The notes beneath the pieces were generated by a model. That model did not search any database, was not told where the DNA came from, and was given only the letters and a program-made list of their open reading frames with translations. A stretch of DNA of 14,048 nt from the NCBI GenBank assembly GCA_945957335.1, contig CAMFLJ010000068.1:1-14048 (forward strand), in the 5' to 3' direction. This DNA is from an uncultured Actinomycetes bacterium. Lineage in GTDB: Bacteria; Actinomycetota; Acidimicrobiia; Acidimicrobiales; Acidimicrobilacustridaceae. A program made the translations under genes and the position numbers. The stretch's first letter is position 1, and the number at the start of each line of letters is the position of its first letter. Below are positions 4,957-11,933 of this stretch, piece by piece.

Positions 4957-5933
4957 CGCACGACCTCGGGGAGGTGGCCGGTCCAGCGCACGACGGCGCT
5001 GGCCCAGCTCATGCCCGCGCCGAAGCCGACGAGCAGCACGAGGTCGCCGGGGGAGACCCGACCGCCCTCGAGGGCGTCGACGAGGGCGAGCGGGATGCTG
5101 GCCGAGGAGGTGTTGCCCGTGGCGTGGAGCACGGTGGAGACCTTCTCGCTGCCGATCTCGAGGCGCGAGCAGGCCGCCTCGATGATGCGGATGTTGGCCT
5201 GGTGGGGCACGACGAGGGCGATGTCGTCGGCGGTGACGCCGGCGGCGGCCATCGAGGCGCGGGCCGAGTCGACCATCACGGTGACGGCCTTGCGGAAGAC
5301 CTCCTTGCCGACCATCTGCATGTAGCCGCCGATGGGGGCGTCGAGGAACTTCCGGGCTGAGCCGTCGCTGCCCATGTCGAACGCCAGGAGCTGGCCCTCG
5401 TCGCTGGCCTCGAGCACCACCGCGCCGGCGCCGTCGCCGAAGAGGATGGCGGTGTTGCGGTCGTCCTGGTCGGTGATGCGGCTGAGGGTCTCGGCCCCCA
5501 CGAGCAGGATCCGGTCGAGGCCCATGGCGATGAGCCCGTGGGCGTGCACCAGCCCGTAGACGAAGCCCGAGCAGGCGGCGTTGAGGTCGACCGCGCCGCC
5601 GGCGATGCCGAGCTCGTGCTGCACCTCGGAGGCGGTCGAGGGGATCTGGTAGTCGGGGCTGGTCGTGGCGAGGATCACGAAGTCGATGTCGTCGCCCGTG
5701 ACGCCGGCCATCTCCATGGCTGCCCGGCCGGCCTCGATGGCGAGCCCGGCGGTGCTGCCGCCGTGGCGGCGCTCCTTGATGCCGGTGCGCTCGGTGATCC
5801 ACTCGTCGGAGGTGTCGAGGCGGGCCTCGAAGTCGGCGTTGGTGACCACGTTGTCGGGCAGGGCGGTGCCCCATCCGGTGATGGTGGCCCCACGGACGCC
5901 GGCGGGGATGGCGGGGGTGCGCTCGGTGCTCAT
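4953..5933 (-). CDS. fabH: 3-oxoacyl-ACP synthase III (KAS III)
   Basis: A 326-residue initiating condensing enzyme that would join an acyl-CoA primer (acetyl- or branched-chain) to malonyl-ACP. The triad is Cys121 in LNAACSGFVYGL, His244 in VVPHQANIRI and Asn274 in GNTSSASIPLAL, all standard FabH motifs; DEWITERTGIKERR (residues 43-56) is the usual N-terminal signature. The C-terminus LLVGFGAGMSWASAVVRW is intact. The ATG at 5933 overlaps the fabD stop as ATGA. There is no good ribosome site before it, so coupling to fabD is likely. It is clearly a different branch from the OleA at 10800-11801, which lacks the VPHQAN and GNTSSAS motifs. Primer preference cannot be read safely from the sequence. 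Confidence 0.96.
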   Translation of the reverse strand: MSTERTPAIPAGVRGATITGWGTALPDNVVTNADFEARLDTSDEWITERTGIKERRHGGSTAGLAIEAGRAAMEMAGVTGDDIDFVILATTSPDYQIPSTASEVQHELGIAGGAVDLNAACSGFVYGLVHAHGLIAMGLDRILLVGAETLSRITDQDDRNTAILFGDGAGAVVLEASDEGQLLAFDMGSDGSARKFLDAPIGGYMQMVGKEVFRKAVTVMVDSARASMAAAGVTADDIALVVPHQANIRIIEAACSRLEIGSEKVSTVLHATGNTSSASIPLALVDALEGGRVSPGDLVLLVGFGAGMSWASAVVRWTGHLPEVVR

Positions 5934-7114
5934 GCCGTGCGCAACCAGGCGATGGGCTGGCTGGTGGTGACGCGCTCGCCCTCGACGGCGAGCATGCCGA
6001 CAAGGACGCCCTCGAAGGGGGAGCGGACCTCGTGGTCGCCGACCGTGCCGAGCACCGTGCCCGGCACCAGGTGCAGGCCGGCCTCGGCGGTGGGGGCGGG
6101 GGCGAAGATGCCCGCCCCGGGGCTGACCACCATGCGCTCGGTGGCGAAGAGGTGCTCGCCCTCGTGGACCACGACCTCGGCCACCTCGGCGACCTCGGGG
6201 GTGGCCAGGGCGGTGAGGAGCTTGTCGAGGTCGTCGGGCGTGGAGACCGACAGCGTGGTGACGCCGCTCAGGGTGCGCTTGGCCATGCCGGTGAGCACGT
6301 TGCCGGGGCCGAGCTCGACCACCACGCGGGCGCCGGCCTCGCCGATGTGGTCGAGGGTCTGGCGCCAGCGGACCGGGCTGCAGAGCTGGGCGCCGAGCAG
6401 GCCGGCCCACTCGTCGCCGCCGGTGTGGGCCCGGGCGTCGACGTTGGCGTAGACGGGCAGCTCGGCCTCGCGAAGCTCGGCGGCGTCGACGGCCTTGCGG
6501 AGCCGCTCGCGGGCCGGGGCCATGAAGGGCGTGTGGAACGCCCCGCTCACGGCCATCGGCATGACCTTCTTGGCCCCCAGCTCCTTGGCGACCTCGGCCG
6601 CCTCGGCGACGGCCTCGGGCTCCCCGGCGATCACGACCTGGCCGGGAGCGTTGTAGTTGGCGACCCAGACGTCGCCGTCGACGCGGGCGCAGGCGACCTC
6701 GACGTCGTCGTCGTCGAGCCCGAGCACCGCGGCCATGGTGCCGGTGCGCTCGGTGGCGGCGGCCCGCATGGCGGCGCCCCGCTCGGCGACGAGGCGCAGG
6801 CCGTCGTCGAAGGCGAGGGCGCCGGAGGCGACGAGGGCGGTGTACTCGCCCAGGCTGTGGCCGGCGGCGGCCGCCGGCTCGACGCCGAGGCGCTCGACGG
6901 CGTCGAGCACCACCAGGCTGGTGAGGAACGTGGACAGCTGCGCGTTGTCGGTGAGCTTGAGCTCGTCGGCGTCGGTGTGCAGCAGCAGGGCCTCGAGGTC
7001 GCGGCCGAGCACCGAGGACGCCTCGGCGACGAGCTCCCACGACGGGTGCTCCCGCCAGGCCTCGCCCATGCCGGGCTTCTGCGACCCCTGGCCGGGGAAG
7101 GTGAACACGATCAT
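5930..7114 (-). CDS. fabD: Malonyl-CoA:ACP transacylase with C-terminal barrel-sandwich (biotinyl/lipoyl-like) domain
   Basis: A 394-residue protein, about 85-90 residues longer than ordinary FabD (near 305). Residues 1-303 form the malonyl transferase: GQGSQ at 8-12, Gln59, nucleophile Ser87 in GHSLGEY, Arg112 and His194 in AFHTPFM; VVELGPGNVLTGM ends the core. After a Glu/Val-rich linker (about 304-327) the tail reads as two half-repeats, with PGAGIFAP (332-339) and SPFEGVLVGMLAVEGERVTTSQPIAWL (365-391 in part), like the two halves of a biotinyl/lipoyl barrel. At the hairpin where an acceptor lysine (AMKM) would be, it has VGDHEV with no lysine, so it should not be modified. ATG 7114 was chosen for the MIVFTFPGQGSQ start, with GAGAGG about 11 bases before it. 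First gene of the operon; its stop overlaps fabH. The transferase call is firm, the tail fold is inferred. Confidence 0.93.
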   Translation of the reverse strand: MIVFTFPGQGSQKPGMGEAWREHPSWELVAEASSVLGRDLEALLLHTDADELKLTDNAQLSTFLTSLVVLDAVERLGVEPAAAAGHSLGEYTALVASGALAFDDGLRLVAERGAAMRAAATERTGTMAAVLGLDDDDVEVACARVDGDVWVANYNAPGQVVIAGEPEAVAEAAEVAKELGAKKVMPMAVSGAFHTPFMAPARERLRKAVDAAELREAELPVYANVDARAHTGGDEWAGLLGAQLCSPVRWRQTLDHIGEAGARVVVELGPGNVLTGMAKRTLSGVTTLSVSTPDDLDKLLTALATPEVAEVAEVVVHEGEHLFATERMVVSPGAGIFAPAPTAEAGLHLVPGTVLGTVGDHEVRSPFEGVLVGMLAVEGERVTTSQPIAWLRTA

Positions 7115-7222
7115 CGGTGGGCGGGCACCTCTCGAGGGACAGCGGGCAGGGGTTCGACCAGCGGGGGGCCGACGAGGTTTCACCCGGGGCGGGCGAGGCC
7201 GAGGTCGGTCTCCGTGGAGCGG

Positions 7223-7306
7223 TGCGGCGGGAGGGATTCGAACCCTCAAGCCCTTGCGGGCAGCGGGGTTTGAGCCCGCCCTGTATGCCGGTTCCAGCAC
7301 CGCCGC
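7223..7306 (-). tRNA. tRNA-Leu (anticodon CAA, reads UUG)
   Basis: The minus strand folds into a complete class II tRNA of 84 bases. Acceptor GCGGCGG pairs with CCGCCGC; D stem CTG/CAG has a loop with GG; anticodon stem GCGGG/CCCGC holds the loop CTCAAAC, giving CAA at positions 34-36. The long variable arm GCCC-GCAA-GGGC identifies the Leu/Ser class, and the T arm is GAGGG-TTCGAAT-CCCTC. The discriminator is A, as required for leucine. The 3' CCA is not encoded (ACCG follows). The gene stands 108 bases upstream of fabD on the same strand. Confidence 0.95.
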
Positions 7307-7323
7307 AGCAGTGGTGCTGCGGC
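7302..7323. repeat. Perfect palindrome overlapping the 5' end of tRNA-Leu
   Basis: GCCGCAGCA (7302-7310) and TGCTGCGGC (7315-7323) form a perfect 9-bp stem with a 4-base centre. Five bases of one arm belong to the tRNA acceptor 5' strand, so the pre-tRNA leader could pair with the acceptor sequence before RNase P cleavage. As DNA it could instead be a protein site just downstream of the presumed promoter. Confidence 0.45.
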
Positions 7324-7324
7324 C

Positions 7325-7330
7325 ACGCTA
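7325..7330 (-). promoter_or_regulatory. -10-like box TAGCGT for tRNA-Leu (and perhaps fabD)
   Basis: On the minus strand TAGCGT (TANNNT) ends 18 bases before the tRNA 5' end, which would give a leader of about 10-12 bases, a normal length for a pre-tRNA. No convincing -35 box is seen. No other TA dinucleotide exists between the tRNA and fabD, so this may be the nearest promoter for the FAS-II operon as well. Confidence 0.4.
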
Positions 7331-7439
7331 CCAACGCCCACCCGACCGCCTTTGTTACCGCGCGGACACCTTCCCGGGCACCCTCTGGTGCGCCTCCGCG
7401 GGCCCTTCCCCGGGCACCTCGGCGGTGGCCGTCGCGGGG

Positions 7440-8402
7440 CTAGCGGACGGGATGCTCGGCGTACGAGCGGGCGAGCTCGGCGAAGCCGGCGTCGAGGCCG
7501 ACGGCGGGCTCCCAGCCGAGCACCTCCCGGGTGCGGCGCTGGTCGAACCAGTGGGCGACGGTGAGCTGGCGGGCCGCGAAGTGGGTGAGCGGGGGCTCGC
7601 TCCCCGGCCAGAGGGCGCCGACCACCGCGCCGGCGACCGAGGCGACCGCCCCCGGCGCGTCCCGCCAGCGGGGCTCGACGCCGGCGGCGTCGAGGATGGC
7701 GGCGACGAGGTCGCGGACGGGGCGGGGGTCGCCGGCGGACACCACCCACGCCTGGCCCAGCGCCGCGCTGCCGGGGTCGGCGGTGGCGTCGAGGCCGGCC
7801 ACGAGCGCGTCGGCCGCGTCGGTGACGTAGGTGGAGTCGACGAGCGCAGCCCCGCCACGGGGCAGGGCGAGGCGCCCGGTCCGGGCCCGGTCGACGATCC
7901 GTCCGACGAGCTGGGTGTCGCCCGGGCCCCACACCAGGTGGGGGCGCAGCACCACGGTGGGGACGGTCGTGGCGCTGAGCACGCGGCGCTCGGCGATGGC
8001 CTTCGAGCGGGCGTAGCCGTCCCGCCCGGCGTAGCGGGCGGGCTCGGTGCCGGGGCCCATGGCGGCGTGGCCGTCGAACGCGACCGAGGGGGTGGAGACG
8101 TGCACGAGCCGTCCGCACCCGGCGGCGGCCCGCACCACGTTCAGCGAGCCCTCGATGTTGACCTCGACGAACCGGCGCCACGGAGCCCGCGGCGCCACGA
8201 GGGCGGCCAGGTGGACGATGGCGTCGTGGCCGGTCGCGGCCCGGTGCACGGCCTCGGCGTCGGTGACGTCGCCGAGGTGGTCGGTCAGGCCGGTGGCGCT
8301 GGGGCGCCGCTGGAAGCAGGTGACCTCGTCGCCCCGCTCGGCCAGCCGGAGGGCGACCGTGCGCCCGAGGAGGCTGGTGGCGCCGGTGACGAGGACCTTC
8401 AC
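7440..8402 (-). CDS. oleD: OleD: NADPH-dependent 2-alkyl-3-oxoacid reductase of olefin synthesis
   Basis: A 320-residue extended short-chain dehydrogenase of the 3-beta-HSD/epimerase type. In the Ole pathway OleD reduces the 2-alkyl-3-keto acid made by OleA to the 2-alkyl-3-hydroxy acid. The N-terminal nucleotide-binding motif is VTGATSLLG (5-13); the middle glycine of TGxxGxxG is replaced by Ser10, which is unusual. The catalytic set is Ser103 (HVSTPSVAFDG), Tyr130 and Lys134 (YARSK). DVTD (45-48), HLAA (64-67) and LRPHLVWGPGD (152-162) are family-typical. The GTG at 8402 lies one base after the oleBC stop (TGACGTG), so the genes are one operon. By itself the protein could be called a generic NAD-dependent epimerase; the OleD call rests on the adjoining oleA and oleBC. 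Confidence 0.87.
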   Translation of the reverse strand: MKVLVTGATSLLGRTVALRLAERGDEVTCFQRRPSATGLTDHLGDVTDAEAVHRAATGHDAIVHLAALVAPRAPWRRFVEVNIEGSLNVVRAAAGCGRLVHVSTPSVAFDGHAAMGPGTEPARYAGRDGYARSKAIAERRVLSATTVPTVVLRPHLVWGPGDTQLVGRIVDRARTGRLALPRGGAALVDSTYVTDAADALVAGLDATADPGSAALGQAWVVSAGDPRPVRDLVAAILDAAGVEPRWRDAPGAVASVAGAVVGALWPGSEPPLTHFAARQLTVAHWFDQRRTREVLGWEPAVGLDAGFAELARSYAEHPVR

Positions 8403-8403
8403 G

Positions 8404-10803
8404 TCACCGCCCGCCCAGGAGCGACGCGGCGTCGGCGGCGAGCGCCGCGCGGTCGATCTTCGTGCGGTGGCGGACGTCGACCGGGAGCCGGCCGGTGAGC
8501 ACCGCGGCCACGGGGGTGGGGCACGCGCCCCGGACCGCGGCCGTGGTGGTGAGGTCGGCGAGGGCGAGCGAGCGGTCGGCGTCGACCACCACGACCAGCG
8601 CCTGCGCCCCTTCGGGGCCGACGCCGACCGCGGCGACGACCAGGCCGGTGCCGTCGAGCACGTGCTGCTCGGACACGACGCAGGCGAGCGGGCCGCCGGC
8701 GGTGGTGATGACGTGGAGGCGTCGGCCGAGCTGGAACAGGCGGCCGTCGTCGAGGTACCCCACGTCGCCGGTGCGGTGGAACGGTCGGCCGTCGACCACG
8801 TCGGTCGAGTCGCGGTCGAGCGCCCACCGGCGGTCGTAGGCGGCGCGCATCCACGGGGCCGAGACGAGGACCTCGCCCCACGCCCCGCCGGGCTGGAGGG
8901 GATCGATCAGGACCTCGACCCCGACGAGCGGACGGCCGGTGCAGGTGCCGCCGAGGGGGCCGACGGCGCCGGGCTCGGTGCCGTCGGTGAGGGGCAGCGC
9001 CTCGGTCATGCCGTACGGGGCCCGGACGTCGGCACCGGTGACGGTGGCCATGGCCGCGGCGAGGTCGCGGCGCACCGGCGCGCCGGCGAGCATCACCAGA
9101 TCCATCGGGGCGGTGCGACCCGCCGCGGTGTCGACGATTCGCTGGGCCGCGGCCGGCGACAGCCAGGCGGTGGTGGCCCCGGCCGGTGCACTGGCGGCGG
9201 CGAAGGCGTCGAAGTCGAGGGCGCCGGGCGTGACGTCGTCGGGGAGGCTGCAGGCCAGGCCGAGGGCCGGGCCGATGAGCATGAAGGGGGCGAAGGAGGT
9301 GGTGAACGCCCCGATCGGGAACTGCTCGAGGATCGTGTCGCGCTGGGCGGCGAGGGCGGCGTGGGTGTAGCGCACGGGCTTCGCCGGCCCGGTGGCGCCC
9401 GAGGTGTGCACGACCGCCGCGAGGTCGTCGGGCCGGAGCGGGGGGCGCTCGGGGGCGGCGTCGGTGGAGGTCGACGGGTGAGGGGGGAGTGGCGGGACCA
9501 CCAGGTGGGTCGCGCCCGGGGTGAGGCCGACGACCCGGGCGATGCGCACGGTCCTCTCGGTGCTGATCGTCCACTGCACGGTGGCGCCGCGCAGGAGGCG
9601 GCGCATGGGCCTCAGCCCGAGCTGGGAGTCGACGGCGACGACCACCCCGCCGGCCATCCAGATGCCGTAGGCGGCGGCCAGGCAGTCGGCGCTCGGGGGC
9701 ACGAGGAGGGCCACCCGGTCGCCGCGGGTCAGGCCACCGGCACGGAGGTGGTCGGCGACGTGGCGGGCGTGGCCGGCGAGCTGGCGCCAGGTGCGGGTGC
9801 CGCCGGGGCCGGAGAAGGCGAGGTCGGTGTCGTCGGCCCGCTCGACCAGCGCGGCGGTGACCGGTCGGAAGCCGGCCACGGCCTCGGCGTCGGGCGGGTC
9901 GACCGGGCGGGCCGGGTCGGAACCGAGGTCGGCCAGCCACTCCCACGCCACCTCGGCCACGGGTGCGTCGAGGGTGACGAGGTGGGCGGCCTCGGGGAAG
10001 ACCTGCACCTGGGCCTGCGGCGCCCGCCGCACGAGATCGGCCAGGAAGCGCTCGTGGAAGACCGGGTCGCGCCCACCCCAGGCCAGCAGCACCGGCCCGT
10101 CGAAGGCGTCGAAGGCGGCGGCCACGCCTTCCAGGGCCGACCAGGAGGCGTCGTCGGGACCGACGGGGATGTCGGCGACGAACTCGGCGACGGCGTGGCG
10201 GCGATCCCGGCCCCGGTACGGCGCCCGCAGGGCGGAGCGGTGCTCGCGGCCGGTCATCCGAGCCGTGCCCTCGACGAAGGCCGGGGTCTGCTCGCACACG
10301 ACGCGCGCGGCCGAGCGGGCCGCGGCGATGAGGGGCGGCACCTTCACGCCGTCGGGCAGGGCGACGGCGGTGTTGGTGAGCACGAGGGCCCGGCAGTCGA
10401 GCCGGGCGGCGGCGGCGATGGTGACGGGGCCGCCCCAGTCGTGGGCTGCCATCACGATCGGGCCGGAGGTGTGGGCCTCGCAGAAGGCGACGAGCTCGTC
10501 GATGCGCTCGGCGAGCACGCGGGGCGTGCCCCGGTCCGAGAAGCCCATGCCGCTCTGGTCGACGGCGACGACCCGCCATCCCTCAGGGGCCAGTCGGAGG
10601 ACGTCTCGCCAGATGTACGACCAGGTCGGGTTGCCGTGGGTGCACACGAGCGTGCCCTTCGTCGGCTCGGCGCCGTTGTCGAGCACGTGCCACGACCGGT
10701 GCCGACCATCGGGGGTGGTGACGTCGACGATCCGCGACCACGCCGGGTCGAGGCCCCACCCCTCGAGCTGCCGGATGCCGGGACCGCCGACCGCCGTGCT
10801 CAC
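8404..10803 (-). CDS. oleBC: OleBC: fused beta-lactone decarboxylase (OleB) and beta-lactone synthetase (OleC)
   Basis: A 799-residue two-domain enzyme. Residues about 15-295 are an alpha/beta hydrolase of the haloalkane dehalogenase type: HGNPTWSYIW (56-65), nucleophile Asp122 in HDWGGP, acid Asp246 in WGGRDPVF and base His274 in AAHLV. This half (OleB) would decarboxylate a beta-lactone to a cis-olefin. After a Pro/Asp-rich linker (about 295-308), residues 309-799 are an AMP-forming ligase: HTSGATGPAK (466-475), PYGMTEALP (596-604), RTGDVGYLDDGRL (677-689), GRR (693-695) and Lys782 in HRTKIDR. This half (OleC) would activate the beta-hydroxy acid with ATP and close the beta-lactone. The P-loop variant PAKPV replaces the usual PKGV. 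GTG 10803 overlaps the oleA stop as GTGA. The fusion is known from Actinobacteria such as Micrococcus luteus. Both active sites look intact. Confidence 0.93.
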   Translation of the reverse strand: MSTAVGGPGIRQLEGWGLDPAWSRIVDVTTPDGRHRSWHVLDNGAEPTKGTLVCTHGNPTWSYIWRDVLRLAPEGWRVVAVDQSGMGFSDRGTPRVLAERIDELVAFCEAHTSGPIVMAAHDWGGPVTIAAAARLDCRALVLTNTAVALPDGVKVPPLIAAARSAARVVCEQTPAFVEGTARMTGREHRSALRAPYRGRDRRHAVAEFVADIPVGPDDASWSALEGVAAAFDAFDGPVLLAWGGRDPVFHERFLADLVRRAPQAQVQVFPEAAHLVTLDAPVAEVAWEWLADLGSDPARPVDPPDAEAVAGFRPVTAALVERADDTDLAFSGPGGTRTWRQLAGHARHVADHLRAGGLTRGDRVALLVPPSADCLAAAYGIWMAGGVVVAVDSQLGLRPMRRLLRGATVQWTISTERTVRIARVVGLTPGATHLVVPPLPPHPSTSTDAAPERPPLRPDDLAAVVHTSGATGPAKPVRYTHAALAAQRDTILEQFPIGAFTTSFAPFMLIGPALGLACSLPDDVTPGALDFDAFAAASAPAGATTAWLSPAAAQRIVDTAAGRTAPMDLVMLAGAPVRRDLAAAMATVTGADVRAPYGMTEALPLTDGTEPGAVGPLGGTCTGRPLVGVEVLIDPLQPGGAWGEVLVSAPWMRAAYDRRWALDRDSTDVVDGRPFHRTGDVGYLDDGRLFQLGRRLHVITTAGGPLACVVSEQHVLDGTGLVVAAVGVGPEGAQALVVVVDADRSLALADLTTTAAVRGACPTPVAAVLTGRLPVDVRHRTKIDRAALAADAASLLGGR

Positions 10804-11801
10804 CAGATCAGTTCGGCCAACGAGCAGTTGAGCCCCGAGCCGATGCCGCACAGCAGGACTCGGTCGCCGGGCTCCAGCTGGTCGGCCACCATCGACAGCG
10901 TGTACGGCACGGCGGCCGGGCCCATGTTGCCGAGGGTGGGGTAGGTCAGCGGCACCGTCGTCGGGTCGATCCCGATGATCTCGCACATCTTGTCGGTGTG
11001 GACCGACGACACCTGGTGCATGACGTAGACGTCGCAGCCCCGCCACTCGAGGCCCTCGGCGTCGGCGGCGGCGATGGTCTCGACGGCCAGCTCGAGGCCG
11101 GCGGCGAGCAGGGCGGCGGTGTCGGTGCGCATCCCCTCGAGCCCACCGACGCAGAGGTCGTTGTGGCGGGTCGCGGCACGCGAGACGCTGCCCGTGAAGG
11201 CGTGGCCGCCGGGCCGGGGAGGGCCGAGCACCATGGCTGCCGCGCCGGAGCCGAGGGTGAGGGTGGCGAAGTTCTCGAACACGTCGGCCACGGTGGCGTC
11301 GGGGGAGGCCAACCGGTCGATGGTGAGCTGCTGGGGGATGCGGCTGCCCTCGCCGTCGACGATCAGCACGTGGCGGGCGTGACCGGCCTCGATGGCCATG
11401 GCGGCGACGTCCATCGCGTTGATGAAGCCGAGGCAGGCGTTGCCGAGGTCGAAGTTGCGGCAGGTGTCGGCCAGCCCCAGGTGGTCGTGCACGGCACAGG
11501 CCACCGACGGCTCGAGGTTGTGCTTGCAGACCGAGGTGGAGATGAGCAGGTCGATCTCCGCCGGGTCGATGCCGGCGGCGTCGACCGCCTTGCGGCCGGC
11601 GATGGCGGCCGCCTCGTCGAAGGTCGTGCCCTCGGGCCACCACCGGCGCTCGACGATGCCGGCCAGGTCGGCCAGCAACCCCGGGCGGACGCCGACCCGC
11701 TCGTAGGTCGTGGCCAGCTGCTCGTCGATCCACGCCGACGTCACGACATCGGGGGCCTCAGCATGGGCCACCGACAGGACGTGGGTGTTCGAGAAGCGCA
11801 T
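10800..11801 (-). CDS. oleA: OleA: head-to-head acyl-CoA condensing enzyme (thiolase superfamily)
   Basis: A 333-residue thiolase-fold enzyme that would perform non-decarboxylative Claisen condensation of two fatty acyl thioesters to a 2-alkyl-3-keto acid, the first step of olefin synthesis. The nucleophile is Cys123 in LGNACLGFINAM; His262 is in VMHQVSSVHT and Asn292 in GNMGPAAVP. Most telling is Glu97 in NLEPSV, 26 residues before the Cys, exactly the distance of the OleA-specific base Glu117 from Cys143 in Xanthomonas OleA; FabH lacks it. The histidine and asparagine are 30 residues apart, as in OleA. The ATG at 11801 is set by MRFSNTHVLSVAHAEAP and a -10 box 8 bases upstream. It heads the operon, overlaps oleBC, and is divergent from the small gene at 11934. 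Confidence 0.93.
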   Translation of the reverse strand: MRFSNTHVLSVAHAEAPDVVTSAWIDEQLATTYERVGVRPGLLADLAGIVERRWWPEGTTFDEAAAIAGRKAVDAAGIDPAEIDLLISTSVCKHNLEPSVACAVHDHLGLADTCRNFDLGNACLGFINAMDVAAMAIEAGHARHVLIVDGEGSRIPQQLTIDRLASPDATVADVFENFATLTLGSGAAAMVLGPPRPGGHAFTGSVSRAATRHNDLCVGGLEGMRTDTAALLAAGLELAVETIAAADAEGLEWRGCDVYVMHQVSSVHTDKMCEIIGIDPTTVPLTYPTLGNMGPAAVPYTLSMVADQLEPGDRVLLCGIGSGLNCSLAELIW

Positions 11802-11809
11802 GCGGGTGA

Positions 11810-11815
11810 AGGGTA
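11810..11815 (-). promoter_or_regulatory. -10-like box TACCCT of the ole operon (leaderless start)
   Basis: On the minus strand TACCCT (TANNNT) ends 8 bases before the oleA ATG, and the bases between (TCACCCGC) hold no Shine-Dalgarno sequence. The ole transcript would therefore begin almost at the start codon. No clear -35 box is seen. It faces away from the promoter at 11922-11927 in a 132-base divergent intergenic region. Confidence 0.45.
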
Positions 11816-11921
11816 GGGCACTCCCAGGACGATGCCGGGGGCGGGGAGACGGTCGCTCCGCCGTCTGGGCCCGTCGCCCGACGGCCGGCGCACCCTCCAG
11901 CCACCGGCGGGACCGCGGCCG

Positions 11922-11927
11922 TACACT
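11922..11927 (+). promoter_or_regulatory. -10-like box TACACT of the small coiled-coil gene (leaderless start)
   Basis: TACACT (TANNNT) ends 6 bases before the ATG at 11934, with only CCGACC between. There is no Shine-Dalgarno sequence. Transcription would start at or next to the A of the ATG. Confidence 0.5.
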
Positions 11928-11933
11928 CCGACC

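Noticed and set aside
5930..6131. Reading the FabD tail as a functional biotin carrier domain
   Set aside because: There is no AMKM-like lysine at the expected turn (GDHEV instead), so biotinylation or lipoylation is not supported.
7115..7300. A longer FabD with an upstream start reaching into the tRNA
   Set aside because: The extension translates the tRNA-Leu sequence and lacks FabD homology; the ATG at 7114 gives the conserved MIVFTFPGQGSQ start.
7371..7418. Imperfect direct repeat TTCCCGGGCACC / TTCCCCGGGCACC after oleD, with a short GCACC-CTCT-GGTGC hairpin (7378-7391), as an ole terminator
   Set aside because: The hairpin is only 5 bp and the repeat has two copies with an indel; such similarity arises easily here. 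The end of the ole transcript remains unassigned.
6657..8498. A 613-codon plus-strand open frame spanning the tRNA region
   Set aside because: It translates through the tRNA-Leu gene, giving the familiar spurious 'GGIRTL...AGFEPAL' peptide, and is antisense to fabD and oleD.
8047..10944. A 965-codon plus-strand open frame opposite oleBC
   Set aside because: Glycine/histidine/valine-rich noise without domains; OleBC on the other strand has complete catalytic motifs.
10800..11801. Calling this gene a second fabH
   Set aside because: It lacks the FabH VPHQAN and GNTSSAS motifs, has the OleA-type glutamate 26 residues before the catalytic cysteine, and is operonic with oleBC.
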